Assembly: GCA_963930775.1 (NCBI GenBank)
Contig: OZ005703.1
Coordinates: 2,852,001-2,916,000, forward strand
Direction: 5' to 3'
DNA: 64,000 bases
Source: Cliona cf. orientalis
Lineage: Eukaryota > Porifera > Demospongiae > Clionaida > Clionaidae
The position numbers and the translations under genes were made by a program. The notes below the pieces were generated by a model. The model was not told the DNA's origin, made no database searches, and saw nothing but the letters and a program-made list of their open reading frames with translations. Positions 38,201-45,200 of this stretch are shown one piece after another (position 1 is the stretch's first letter; every line of letters begins with the position of its first letter).

Positions 38201-38233
38201 GTACTGACTGATGAGCCTTGCAGAAGAAAGTGA
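4922..38233 (+). CDS. Death-domain + 14-ankyrin-repeat protein (paralogue B), 17 coding exons, 868 aa
   Basis: Coding exons: 4922-5231, 10745-11430, 11492-11599, 11832-11930, 12076-12180, 12504-12593, 12945-13043, 29645-29749, 29869-29958, 31382-31480, 32866-32970, 33054-33152, 36731-36829, 36894-36992, 37554-37655, 37769-37873, 38027-38233. Exon 1 ends in phase 1 at a GTAAGC donor and exon 2 starts with the two bases needed; all later junctions are phase 0, and the join has no stop. Order: death domain (about 1-103), second domain (about 104-332), ankyrin repeats (333-800), basic tail. Death-domain/ankyrin proteins are typically cytoplasmic signalling adaptors; the partner is unknown. The gene spans 33 kb because introns 1 and 7 hold a Tigger element and a 14.7 kb element. 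The exon 1 to exon 2 link rests on phase and orientation, so exon 1 could instead be a separate death-domain gene. Confidence 0.75.
5232..6564. other. Left part of intron 1; repeats, no gene
   Basis: Contains a poly-G run (about 5470-5487), a repeat block shared with 1911-1990, and a palindromic cluster near 6195-6390. No open frame here has recognisable domains. Confidence 0.6.
6196..6388. repeat. Double palindrome cluster
   Basis: The block ending ...gatcatagaat near 6233 recurs inverted as attctatgatcgtt... twice (about 6251 and 6290). The outer arms include tccactcctttttgtttcaa and its inverse. Directly after it comes a near-perfect hairpin built from aactatcaccttttcatcag and its inverse, about 10 bases apart. 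Probably foldback element remains. Confidence 0.75.
7210..9895 (-). pseudogene. Tigger/pogo transposase, broken
   Basis: The N-terminal part (9895-9176) starts MPNKKKKGFKR and has a psq-type helix-turn-helix region (AADLHGVPRSTLKDRLSG), then the DDE core start IYNMDETGVPLEP. After stops and a frameshift near 9180-9092 the core resumes with LLLFDGRSSHFEP and LPPHTTHECQPLDCSLFGPLK. The typical C-terminal GVYPFNPDAV follows at about 8758. A serine-rich 33-bp repeat array (about 7660-7900) and the segment KARVLTSSEYLQLLRE lead to a Lys/Glu-rich coiled coil that is shifted by one base in an A-run near 7385 and ends about 7210. Family members cut and paste at TA. With several lesions this copy is presumably inactive. 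Confidence 0.85.
10037..10351. repeat. Foldback element with ~78-bp inverted arms
   Basis: Arms at about 10037-10114 and 10274-10351 are near-perfect inverses (aagagtatataataggaaga ... tcttcctattatatactctt; gtgcaaacgcactgc ... gcagtgcgtttgcac). About 160 bp of unrelated loop lies between. It is nested inside the Tigger element and non-coding. Confidence 0.85.
10745..11430 (+). CDS. Exon 2: helical N-terminal domain ahead of the ankyrin repeats
   Basis: Acceptor ...gctacag at 10744, donor GTGAGT at 11431. Encodes about 228 residues with amphipathic, mostly helical patterns (DLLEYIKHFFEVDECFANV; LIDYIKEKKL; VQELWSSFAEEFNIPSLTAI) and a short strand-like stretch APGSLEIIWRVPPHEAELI. I do not recognise a named domain with certainty. 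The layout, a conserved globular domain between a death domain and ankyrin repeats, is the kind seen in poriferan ankyrin families, which is a memory-based impression. Confidence 0.75.
11492..13043 (+). CDS. Exons 3-7: ankyrin repeats 1-5
   Basis: Five phase-0 exons, one repeat each: 11492-11599 (VTGLLQLGVDPNIHDK), 11832-11930 (HPLWYASADGREDLV), 12076-12180 (GETALHTASRYGHVNVITAL), 12504-12593 (TPLKYASDEGSVKAVHLLLD), 12945-13043 (STPLWGASREGRLDTVEALL). Canonical TPL-x-A-x-x-x-G-H and LL-x-x-G-A-x-x-N motifs are visible. Repeats 3-5 were duplicated to make repeats 6-8. Confidence 0.9.
13384..13595. mobile_element. ~210-bp miniature element, family copy 1
   Basis: Inverted ends (atagcgggaaattttcgagg ... 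cctcgaaaatttcctgatat) near TAC..GTA borders, with internal gcggagaaaactttcgcgga. The same family recurs at 45232-45441. Non-autonomous; probably TA-targeting. Confidence 0.75.
14065..14102 (+). repeat. Left terminal inverted repeat
   Basis: CACTGTAAAAACAAGTGTG followed by ...TAACACGCATG; the inverse of the right end (CACTGTAAAAATAAACGTG, then ...TAACACGCG). TA precedes it. Confidence 0.8.
14217..14340 (+). repeat. Left subterminal tandem repeats, 32-bp period
   Basis: Units start at 14217, 14249 and 14281 (tgtgttataataacccacta...), with a partial fourth at 14313. Candidate binding sites for an element-encoded protein, as subterminal repeats are in CACTA elements (family knowledge). Confidence 0.85.
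14341..15634. other. Non-coding left arm of the 14.7 kb element
   Basis: AT-rich and without a gene. It holds one arm (14771-14812, tattccagttaataaggata...) of an internal inverted repeat whose other arm is at 26193-26235. Otherwise nothing recognisable. Confidence 0.6.
15635..16306 (-). CDS. Accessory protein of the 14.7 kb element, 223 aa, unknown function
   Basis: Single uninterrupted frame starting MSKRARDPQSAV. A basic N-terminus leads into VQTTLFKYC at residues 21-29, close to the PCNA-interacting (PIP) consensus Q-x-x-L-x-x-[FY]-[FY], with Cys in the last aromatic position. The remainder is highly charged and predicted mostly helical, with a coiled-coil-like C-terminal half (ESELHQKMSHLKSAQNALKK). 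I do not recognise the family. It is divergent from the transposase gene and inside the same TIRs, so it is most likely an element-encoded partner. PIP-like motifs occur in several eukaryotic transposases (family knowledge); binding is inferred, not shown. Confidence 0.7.
   Translation of the reverse strand: MSKRARDPQSAVSEPKKPCTVQTTLFKYCRQNPTSTSSKAAFDFSPQQYGIHIYSEDEIEKAIGLKQDFRKFWNEKAVEICKDKNSRDKLHNKNAIEGAIYASWRLQCSHLLQLQAEEVIEDAKACITDSVLRALFLSSIQKNVERMQEAQASTHQHVFEATSTNDPSEKQLFESELHQKMSHLKSAQNALKKAIIDKRRQLNTETGVANQEAEILIADIYSN
16307..16575. promoter_or_regulatory. Divergent promoter interval of the element
   Basis: 270 bp separate the start codons of the accessory gene (minus) and the transposase-like gene (plus), so both promoters must lie here or in upstream non-coding exons. 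No clear TATA box was identified. Confidence 0.4.
17073..19267. other. Intron 2 of the transposase-like gene
   Basis: Begins GTATGC right after ...GCCTCTATAG and ends ...TTTATTTCAG; the split arginine codon joins DGNCLY-R-AIS exactly. The 2.2 kb between has no other supported gene. Confidence 0.75.
19770..21000 (+). repeat. In-frame coding minisatellite, 81/90-bp units, about 14 copies
   Basis: The repeated unit encodes GKTSFTSSPSPLLIATEGQS plus TTPLSLQ, or a three-residue longer TTPLSLLDQ ending. Units differ mainly at positions LLIA/LVIT/LVTG. One copy (about 20428) has lost two residues without breaking frame. The opposite strand is also open over most of the array because the unit length is a multiple of three; this is not evidence for an antisense gene. 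Confidence 0.95.
26193..26235 (-). repeat. Internal inverted repeat arm (partner 14771-14812)
   Basis: cctccacaggggtgtatcct continuing to ...cagcccaattt; its inverse at 14771-14812 differs at only a few positions over about 42 bp. The arms bracket both genes of the element. Confidence 0.85.
26592..26936 (+). repeat. Tandem duplication, ~170-bp units
   Basis: Two head-to-tail copies (about 26592-26757 and 26763-26936) share atcagaagtgggcaaaagtc, taagttggctctgtgttgta and ggtgtgaacatatat. Function unknown. Confidence 0.85.
27201..28605 (-). mobile_element. 5'-truncated non-LTR retrotransposon inserted in the element
   Basis: Minus-strand coding piece (about 28570-28268) with the C-terminal zinc-knuckle-like motif RTCQLCKDGVGDESHFLLSC that ends many LINE reverse-transcriptase proteins. 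A non-coding 3' region and a microsatellite tail (repeated ATGA on plus) follow at about 27217-27232. Both sides carry the 20-bp block tttaacatacaagggtatga (27201-27220 and 28586-28605), consistent with a target-site duplication. On the right this block lies inside a 33-bp repeat array, so the exact 5' junction (about 28570-28585) is uncertain. Confidence 0.8.
28571..28690 (+). repeat. Right subterminal tandem repeats, 33-bp period
   Basis: Units start at 28571, 28604 and 28637 (gagcatgcgtgctggtttaa...), with a partial fourth near 28670. Mirrors the 32-bp array at the left end in position; the two units share only the gcatg start clearly. Confidence 0.85.
28746..28786 (-). repeat. Right terminal inverted repeat
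   Basis: Ends ...ATAACACGTTTATTTTTACAGTG, read inward as CACTGTAAAAATAAACGTG. TA follows at 28787-28788, matching the TA before the left end. Confidence 0.8.
28787..29644. other. Intron of the ankyrin gene right of the element
   Basis: About 860 bp of non-coding sequence up to the acceptor of ankyrin exon 6. No repeat or gene recognised. Confidence 0.55.
29645..33152 (+). CDS. Exons 8-12: ankyrin repeats 6-10
   Basis: Phase-0 exons 29645-29749 (GETALHTASRFGHVNVITAL), 29869-29958 (ATPLYYASRWGSVEAMHLLL), 31382-31480 (ETPLWGASRGGRLEVSEFLL), 32866-32970 (ESALITACAHDHVDVARMLI) and 33054-33152 (WTPLIAACIMGCAKVVKELL). The first three are close duplicates of repeats 3-5, including flanking intron sequence. 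The reading frame continues unbroken from exon 7 across the 14.7 kb insertion. Confidence 0.9.
30041..30643. repeat. Two imperfect palindromes built around ggtctctacg
   Basis: 30041-30141 folds on itself (ggttacatcac ... gtgatgtaacc, with ggtctctacg ... cgtagagacc inside). 30501-30643 does the same (agttagagacc ... ggtctctaact, aaggtctctacgcattttaa ... ttaaaagcgtagagacc). Both have a GC-rich loop with cccgaggc or similar. They may be the two ends of one foldback element, since the intervening 360 bp is unique. Confidence 0.75.
30732..30810 (+). repeat. Tandem repeat acttgtaggtctctatgaga, four units
   Basis: Units of 19-20 bp start at 30732, 30751, 30771 and 30791, followed by the inverse motif aatagagacct. 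Confidence 0.9.
30988..31049. repeat. Palindromic repeat of ggtgtctat
   Basis: aggtgtctatctagatagac is self-complementary and is followed by a second inverted pair of aggtgtctat/tagacacct. It resembles the ggtctctat motif upstream, but I cannot prove a common origin. Confidence 0.7.
31481..32865. other. Intron with a GC-rich insertion
   Basis: Non-coding. At 32090-32125 ttaccccgcgcgcatg is repeated twice. The inverse-like gcgcgcggggta appears near 32466-32477, so roughly 32090-32480 may be one element with short inverted ends. The rest is unremarkable. Confidence 0.45.
33371..33688. mobile_element. Miniature element with ATAGGCGGCGGAA ends
   Basis: Inverted ends ataggcggcggaa and ttcctccgcctat (one mismatch), with accagc on both sides. 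Just inside the ends lie cccccccaa-type tracts (gaagccccccc / tagccccccc). No coding capacity. Confidence 0.75.
33990..34390. repeat. Repeat cluster of gtagccaccctcgaatag
   Basis: The motif tagtagccaccctcgaata recurs (about 34020 and 34068), with related agccaacctcgaataagagc and agccacccttgattag near 34306-34335. Probably a degenerate miniature element. No gene. Confidence 0.6.
35086..35634. mobile_element. Miniature element with GGGTGTAGATAA ends and a nested one
   Basis: Perfect 12-bp inverted ends gggtgtagataa / ttatctacaccc, with G- and C-tracts just inside. Nested at 35279-35495 is a second element with ends ttgttagtttctcgtc / gacgagaaactaacaa. Right of it is a hairpin (caagggcttat ... 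gataagcccttg). Confidence 0.8.
35746..35994. mobile_element. Miniature element with AGCCCCGCTTACAC ends
   Basis: Left end agccccgcttacac matches the inverse of the right end gtgtaaatggggct with two mismatches. Non-coding, about 250 bp. Target duplication not clear. Confidence 0.65.
36731..38233 (+). CDS. Exons 13-17: ankyrin repeats 11-14 and C-terminal tail
   Basis: 36731-36829, 36894-36992, 37554-37655, 37769-37873 and 38027-38233. Nearly every residue matches the exons of copy A, including TYGWSAVFFAAKSG and SGLTAYDVAKVSGHQSV. The tail adds two residues (ends CRRK) relative to copy A. Exon 36894-36992 is directly followed by a miniature-element insertion in its donor. Confidence 0.9.
36997..37419. 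mobile_element. Miniature element inserted 4 bases into a 5' splice site
   Basis: Inverted ends of about 26 bp start CAGTGGAACCC and contain AACGGACACC; TA flanks both sides (36995-36996, 37420-37421). Copy A lacks it: there the donor continues GTTAGTTG, here GTTA then the element. Ends of this type occur in pogo/Tigger-like elements (family knowledge). Confidence 0.9.
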
Positions 38234-38917
38234 GCTCTTGCTACATGACATTGTGTTATTGTTATCATGTTGGATTCTCTGTCATTTTTGTTGTCTTCCT
38301 TTGTTGTTTTATATTATCACTATTCACAGTGGCATTGTCATTAATTTCATTTTATTATCATTATGCAATATTCATGAAGTTACCTAATTAATTCAATATG
38401 GTCGTAATTATAATGACCTTGTGCTATAGCTATTAAATTTAATGGTACTATCAGTAACAAATCAAATTCCATGCATGCTACATGTATCTTGGATCCAAAT
38501 CTGATATGGACCAATATGCTATCTGAGTACTAGTCTGGGGGAACTGATTCGAATTCTATTTCATGTATTACTCCGGATCCGGATGTTATACCTCAGCTGT
38601 ATACGTAGCTAGGGGGTGGGGCTGATCGGAGGTACGCAATTAATTGTGGATGTGATAAACAACATTGTGGGCGTGGTTTGCAAAGTAATAACGCTAGCTA
38701 CAGTGCGGCTGAAAGGTTATAAGTCTCTGAAGTGAGTTTTAATTAATAGTATCCTATACTATAACTAATCTCCAGTAGCTATACGATACATGCAAATACC
38801 TCCGGATCCATATTTTTAACGTTGGCAGTCTATAGTGCTAGTAAACACGGCGTACATTTTAGGGGGTGGGGCTGCCTGCCTCATGCACTTGCTGAACATT
38901 GCAGGTGGCGTGTCAGT
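38234..38917. other. Intergenic spacer
   Basis: About 680 bp between the ankyrin stop codon and the proposed start of the next gene. The promoter and 5'UTR of that gene must lie here. Nothing else recognised. Confidence 0.5.
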
Positions 38918-40002
38918 ATGAAATTGGCTGTGGCCTGTGCTCCTGTTAGGAGAGTGCAAAGAAACAATGAATACAATGCAAGGGACTACGAGGTTACTTT
39001 AACTATGTCTCCCTAGAGTCTACGTGCACCATAATCTGACTGTTCCCTTTTCTTTGCTCAGGTCTGTCTAATGAAGGGAAGGGGAGCACTGGGCGCGAGC
39101 TATTCCCTCCCATCATGGGGGATTGGGTTTGATCAGGAACCACAGAAAGCTGTAATGGATAACCTCAGACATCAACTGAGGATGTTTGGTAGGTTTATGC
39201 AGAGAGCAATATCTAGGATTTAAGAATAGCTACAAACTACAATAATGGAGCCTGGCTATCCAATGATTGTGCATCATTGTACAAGACAATTAAAGTTCTT
39301 TTTAATCCCTAGGAAACACTCTATATCCTCTCAAGGTGTCTGGAAAGCCAGTGAGTGAAGAAGAACACACCGTAACCTTGTTTTATGCTGTCCCAGTTTC
39401 TATAGAAGGTACTGCTACACAAGTCATCGTGAATGTTACAGAGTAGCTACTCATAAACATGAGATTGTTGCCCTCACAGATCCAGTTGTGCAGGGAGCGG
39501 GCTTTCATAAACTTGCTGACGTTATTGAGAACCATAATGAGAGCTACCCACTTGAGCATGCATACAGGTTGTTACAATAATAATTAGTAGCTTTTACTTG
39601 TAGCTTTGTAGGAATCGTAATCGAAGGCATTGTGTTGTATTAGGCCTACATCGCTATGTAGCTTTGTACATAGCTTTGTAGCGATGTAGGCCTAATGTAA
39701 CACAATCTCCAGTACGTATTAATGATGGCATTGTGTCTCCTGATGAAACATGCAGGGAGATGGTGTATTGCCTGGACCAGTGGCTGAGAGAGAGACATGT
39801 CATTCCATTTGTCAATCCAGACCTTGTCTTCCTGTGTAGTCGAGAGGGAGAAGGAGTCGGAGGACTGGTCAAGGCTATCATTGACAACCCACTCTTTAAG
39901 GAACATGTTCGCCCACCTGAGGATGACTTGGTTATCTCACTCAACAATCCAACATTTTCAACAAACAGCACGCAGCAGCTTGATACTGCAGTCTCTCATT
40001 AA
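38918..40002 (+). CDS. Five-exon gene, degenerate Nudix-like N-terminus, function unknown
   Basis: Exons 38918-38992, 39062-39188, 39313-39408, 39480-39567 and 39690-40002 join with all phases matching (0, 1, 1, 2) to about 232 residues ending DTAVSH. The N-terminal part reads MKLAVACAPVRR..., then KGRGALGASYSLPSWGIGFD and EPQKAVMDNLRHQLRMFG. The spacing G-x5-E and the flow 'strand, LP-x-W-G, helix ending FG' imitate a Nudix fold, but the catalytic REUxEE residues are absent (NLRHQL). The C-terminal part (CREMVYCLDQWLRERHVIPF) is unrecognised. If Nudix-like, it is probably a non-catalytic binding protein. Exon 38918 could start upstream at 38822 in the same frame. A relic of exon 4 downstream of copy A shows the gene was duplicated together with the ankyrin gene. 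Confidence 0.65.
39642..39696. repeat. Hairpin at the exon 5 splice acceptor
   Basis: attaggcctacatcgcta and tagcgatgtaggcctaat are perfect inverses about 19 bases apart. The right arm contains the acceptor (gatgtag, exon from 39690). Confidence 0.85.
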
Positions 40003-40778
40003 CGTAAAATATTAACTAATAATATACCTTCTGCTAAACTGTGCTTCTGTAGCTACATGAAAAAATTATTATTAATACAATACACCATGAGTGGTATAGT
40101 CTGGCATGCACATAACCAACCCTCCACCAGACTACAAGAGTGATCATATACATGACATACCAGATCCAGTACCATTAGCTCCTATAAAAAATTATACGTG
40201 GTGTCATGCTCATAACAGTTTACTATTACTAGTGCTACTTATAGCTAGGTACCTGTTAGTACGTATAATAATGATTTTGGACTGCGATAGTTGTAATCTG
40301 CTTTGTATTGATCCAAAGAGCCAATGCAAGGTATAGACTAAATTGCATCTCCTGACTTGTTTACATTAGAATCTGATGTTGACATAGGAATTTAATTAGA
40401 TTGGTATCTTCTTACATGTTGCCTACAGTGTACACTAACATGAACCTATAATATTAATTTTGAGACTGTTCCAGTATAGTATTAATGTTACTCTGTATTG
40501 AGAATATTCAGTCATTAGCAACGTTTAACAATAATTAAGTTTGTGTATCATGAGCCAAGCAATCACAAATGCAGCATTGATAATTATTATAAAGATCTCC
40601 TGCTATACAAAAAGCACCATTATTGTTCAACTATAGTGATTAATGTAATTTGCACGTAGTATAGGCCTACTAGGGGAATTAATGTTCCTATGACAGTACT
40701 AAACACTACAGCAGCATGTTTGTAACTGTACGACAGTGTTCACAGGTGGTACCTTCCCTGCAGGGTGGATCCTGCTAG
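40003..40778. other. Intergenic, convergent gene ends
   Basis: The plus-strand Nudix-like gene and the minus-strand PB1 gene converge here, so both 3'UTRs fall in this interval. No convincing coding sequence. Confidence 0.5.
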
Positions 40779-41666
40779 TTAAGCCTTCTCTTCAGCAGGC
40801 TTCTCTCCCTCCCCCTCCTCTTTCTTCTTCTCTTGCTCAGTGTCCATTGGCTCTGGGTCAGAGTATCCCCAGTACATGTGGTAGCCCACAGGTCCAATCA
40901 CCGTCCTCCGACCATAAGGACTCTCGTAGCTCGTTGGTTCCCATGACCCAAAAGTCTGGCAGTGCCATTTGGGCTGGTCACTGCCACCCTGAGCCACAGC
41001 TCCACTGCTACTCTGCTGGCGGGTCATTGACTGCTGTTCCTGCTGCTGCGGCTGAGCTGGCTCACTTCCTGGTGGAGCATTAAGGGTCTTGGAGATGCTC
41101 TCCTCTGCCTTCTTTCGCTGCTCCTCAAACTGACGCAAGTGGTCCTCTTGCATCCGTCGAACTTGTTGCATCTCTTGTTCAAATTGCTGCTCCCTCTGTT
41201 GCATGTAGTTCTCCAACTCCCTGCTGCGTCTCTCGCGGTCTCCCCACGAGAATAGACCAACTGGACTCCAGAATGGATCACTGGCCATCTCACCAAGGAG
41301 ATTGTCCCACGTGGAGTCAAATCGTGGACCAAAACCTCCAAAAATTCCACTAGGTCCCACGGGCATCATTGAGCTGAGTCGACGTGGCTGCCTCCTGGAC
41401 GACTGTTGAGCTGCTGTTGGGACCACCAGAAGCCTCCAGACAGAGTCAGCTGGGAGGTGGGAGAGAGCAGTAGCCACTTCTGCGTCAGATGAGATGTGGA
41501 TCATGTCGCCATCTGTGTCCTGATAGCGTAGATTAAACTCGACCTTTCCGTCACTGAGGCCGGGGAAGATGCTAGCAACCTTCTGTTTCAATTCTTCGAA
41601 TGTGATTCCTTCTTCCACCTGCAGCTTGCGAGTCTCATTTCCAGCTGTCACTTTGACGAACACCAT
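40779..41666 (-). CDS. PB1-domain protein, single exon, 295 aa
   Basis: Residues 1-85 are a PB1 domain: MVFVKVTAGNETRKLQVEEG has the N-terminal basic residues of a type II face, and YQDTDGDMIHISSDAEVATA is the OPCA acidic motif of a type I face, so it could bind head-to-tail. PB1 domains build signalling and autophagy scaffolds (p62, NBR1, aPKC, Par-6). The middle is a Glu/Gln-rich coiled coil (LENYMQQREQQFEQEMQQV), then a Gln/Ser-rich linker, a distinctive aromatic/Gly segment (WEPTSYESPYGRRTVIGPVG) and a Lys/Glu-rich end. No ZZ or UBA domain is present, so it is not p62 or NBR1. It has no introns, unlike its neighbours, and a heat-shock-type promoter. Reliable as a gene; the orthologue is not identified. 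Confidence 0.85.
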   Translation of the reverse strand: MVFVKVTAGNETRKLQVEEGITFEELKQKVASIFPGLSDGKVEFNLRYQDTDGDMIHISSDAEVATALSHLPADSVWRLLVVPTAAQQSSRRQPRRLSSMMPVGPSGIFGGFGPRFDSTWDNLLGEMASDPFWSPVGLFSWGDRERRSRELENYMQQREQQFEQEMQQVRRMQEDHLRQFEEQRKKAEESISKTLNAPPGSEPAQPQQQEQQSMTRQQSSSGAVAQGGSDQPKWHCQTFGSWEPTSYESPYGRRTVIGPVGYHMYWGYSDPEPMDTEQEKKKEEGEGEKPAEEKA

Positions 41667-41777
41667 GATTTCTTGGAGCGATCACAAACCGTGGCAAAGG
41701 AGGTCAACCAGATTAATAATAAATTTCTCACTGTTTCTCAACCTGACCTGATCTAGCTAGCTCAATTTGAAGCAGGA

Positions 41778-41886
41778 TTTTATAGGCCCCGTTCTTCGCG
41801 ATTGCTCGATCGAGAACTTTCTGGAATCCGCGCATGCGCACAAGTGGCATCTGGAGAGTGCGCGGCGGGTTCGCGACCTTCTAGAA
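41778..41886 (-). promoter_or_regulatory. TATA box and heat-shock elements of the PB1 gene
   Basis: On the minus strand TATAAAA lies at 41784-41778, about 110 bp before the ATG. Upstream, 41814-41826 reads GAActTTCtgGAA, three correctly spaced inverted nGAAn units, the consensus site for heat-shock factor. A second two-unit site TTCtaGAA is at 41879-41886. The location just upstream of TATA in an intronless gene supports stress-inducible transcription (inference). Confidence 0.7.
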
Positions 41887-42057
41887 CAATCTTGCGGGTC
41901 GAAGGGTCAGGTTCGATGAGGTCGATTGATTGTGATTTTGCTTGAGTTATCACTAAAACAGCTTTATTGTTATCTTTGGAAATTCAATAATAGTAAACAA
42001 AGGTGCAGGTTAATGAAGTATGCATGTACATAGGTGGCAAATACAAAACTGATTGTT

Positions 42058-42190
42058 CTACTTTGGAGTTCTTGATGCCACTTGTCCTCTTTGCCTCGCT
42101 AACTCACGAGCCTTTCTCTCACACTCACGCCGATAACGTTCCAGCTCCTACAATATTACATGGGGAGTGGATACACACATGGGTTGGTGC

Positions 42191-42238
<48 letters not shown>

Positions 42239-45200
42239 TGGGGGGGGGATTTAAAAATTAATCAGGGGCGGCACAGAAGTTATAAAAGTGATACGGCACA
42301 AGTTTATGACTTATGTAATTGCAAGTACTAATACAATAATACTGTTTAGCATATAGCTATAAATAAATACACAATAGGCACATACAAATTACACTTTTGT
42401 GTTACTTCTTTTCCAAACACTGCAGCGCTATGCAGCGAGCTATAATAATGCGCATGCTCAACATCTGGGTTGCCACACCTACTCAACAAAGTGGGTGGGG
42501 TCGAGCTCAGGCAAAAGTGGTCCGGCGTTGCGCAGAGCTCCTGGAAGTCGTCCGGCGTTTGCCGGACCAGCCGAACCGTCTATGCCGCCCTTGTTAATAC
42601 AAGTCATAGCAAAAAGTTAGAGCTTAATAAATTTGGCATTTGGCATATATACCACTGAATTTTCATGCCATGTACATTGTCATGAAAACCCTAGCTAACA
42701 ATTGTGTACCTCATCCTTCTGAGCTCTCATGGAGTCAACTGTTGCCTCTTTATACTTGACATCCTTACAAGGATCATCAGCTATCTCAGGCTGAGTGGAC
42801 ACCTGCAATAGGGGGCACTATGAAAAGACTCCTCCAGCACACAATTTGCGGCAAGTCGCCATGTAGCCTCATCCCCAAGCTTACCCCTCCTGGGCAAGCT
42901 TATTAGGCTTATCCCTCCTTATCAAAGCGTAATGGAAGCTAAAAACCAAGAGTAGGGGGAAAGCCTGGGGATGAGTCTACATGCATTTGCCCATACATGG
43001 ATCACAATACCTGTGGATAGAAGCCACAGTAGGCCTGCTTCCATAGCTCCAGTGGATTCCTAGAGAGAGAAATTCAGAATTGCTACGTTTGATTTAAGGT
43101 GAAATAAACACCATACCTTGCACTGATCCTTCCAATATCACCAGCAGACAATGACGGAACACCTATGGAAGGACAATAGAATAAAATTAATAATTATATT
43201 CATCGCTTCATCTCCAGGCCCTTCCAAGAGATGTGTGTAAGGAGGGAGGGGGTGGCAGTGAACGAGGATACTTATTAAAGCATTTGAATTTGGCTATGTA
43301 CAGTAATTAAATCTTTACCTATTTGTCCAAGAGCATCGGTCCCAGCTGGCACTAGGAGGGGTTTAGTGTAATCCATAGACATTGTACGACTAAATGGAAT
43401 AAACGTGGCAAATTATAATTTACAATGTGTATATCATGCATGCATAAAATTTTTTTATATTATTCTTGGTTAGTCTTACCTTAAAGGTGTGCCAAAGGCT
43501 AAGTGACTAATCAGCTGCTTAATGCGATTGACAAGTCCATCTGATTTATTGCTGAAAAACTGCAACAGAATTTAAATATAATGATGTACATGTACAGTAT
43601 CATTGTGGTCATTAGCCTTGATCCCAGCCTTGACCCCAGCCTTGACCCCCATACCCACTCACATGCAGGTTTGAATGCTTGCCACACGTGAGCTAAGAAT
43701 TAAGGCATCAAGTACAAATCATCTAATCCCCATGCAAGCCCTTGCATATCTAATAGTTGTGGGTTACAGTTTATACGCTCAGTAGCTAGGAAAGAAGTGG
43801 TCTACATACACAATCTTAGCTGAGTGTGCAGTACACTCACATGAAGAGAGGCTCCATTGGTGTGCGCCACAAAACGTAATGTTTTGCAGATGATTTTCTT
43901 CTTTTCAGGTTCAAAATCCTGAAAGATGTCGTACTTTGTACCCAGGATGGCCAGTGGTATTGGCATAGGATCAAGAAGCTCTTTGTCCTACAAGGAAGGA
44001 TGAAAGATAAACCAGGTACATAGAGGTGGGCGTGATTTGGGTGGAGTTTGTGACCACATCCATCATATATTGGTTACCACATCAAACAAATATGAATATT
44101 GAAGGATGGGGGACACTATGTTGAAAGGGCCCAGGAGGAACACCGAGTAGAACGGCAGGAAAGGGAAGATGAAATTCAATTAGGAATAAGGAAAAATAGC
44201 TGGGGGAAAGAGGGAGAACAAGGAACAGAGGGACAGATGAGGGACAGAGTGAGTGAGAAAGTGAGCTCGTACAGGGTGATCTTCTCCAAACTTCCTCCAT
44301 GCCTTCTTTCTGAGTCTCTCCACCAGTGCAGCGTCAGTTGACTTTACCTCCGCCAAGACTTGCCTCACTCTCTGACGTATCTACACATGTAATGAACAAA
44401 ATATCTAGAAAGGCTACATTGTCGTTAATGACTATCAAGCTGGATCCTTCCCATCTACGGATATAATATTATAGTCTATGACAGCAGGGGTTCGACTATG
44501 GCACACATACATGTACTGAATGCAGTGGAGTGGGTAATCAAACAAAATCTCTAAGAGTGTCCTATAACCTCAATCTACATGTACCTTCATGCACATTCAC
44601 AGGGGTTTAGTGTTCATCATACACCCTGACCTAATGCACATGGTACTACATAATTTGCAATTATTCGTGACAACAATCTTGAATTACTTTTCAAACGCCA
44701 CAGTTACAGTACCCACCTGTTTGATGAAGACCTCTAGTGTGGTCCATAGCTCCTCTGGCTTGGACAAATCCAGTACAATCACTACCGAAAGATTGCTGTG
44801 CAGAGTAACATCGTTAGGTAAAGATCGTCATATTCAAATAATTCACCACACAGTGGCCCCTTACCTGATAGTAGCTGCTGTGATGGGGACAGTGACCAGC
44901 TTGGAGAGGAAGGTCCCTCCGCCTAGCTCCCAGATGTGAGCAATATCCTTTGCCTAATAACAATAGAAGAATACTAATGAACAGTTACTGCTGTACCCTG
45001 ATAACTATAACAAACTGATCATCCTGGGACACTGTCAGTCTGGTTTGGCGTATGAACAGCTGATTTGTGTAAGAAACCTTCTGCACATTAATCAACCATG
45101 CTATACCAATTCATTAGTCATGCTACCACACTTGTAGAGACCTTACTCTACAGTAATAATGATATTGCATGCATATACCAGCACCAGCATGTACATGCAA

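Noticed and set aside
38822-39016. Stand-alone 64-codon protein
   Set aside because: Its second half is better explained as exon 1 (38918-38992) of the five-exon gene, because the GAG|GTTACT donor joins in phase to the exon at 39062.
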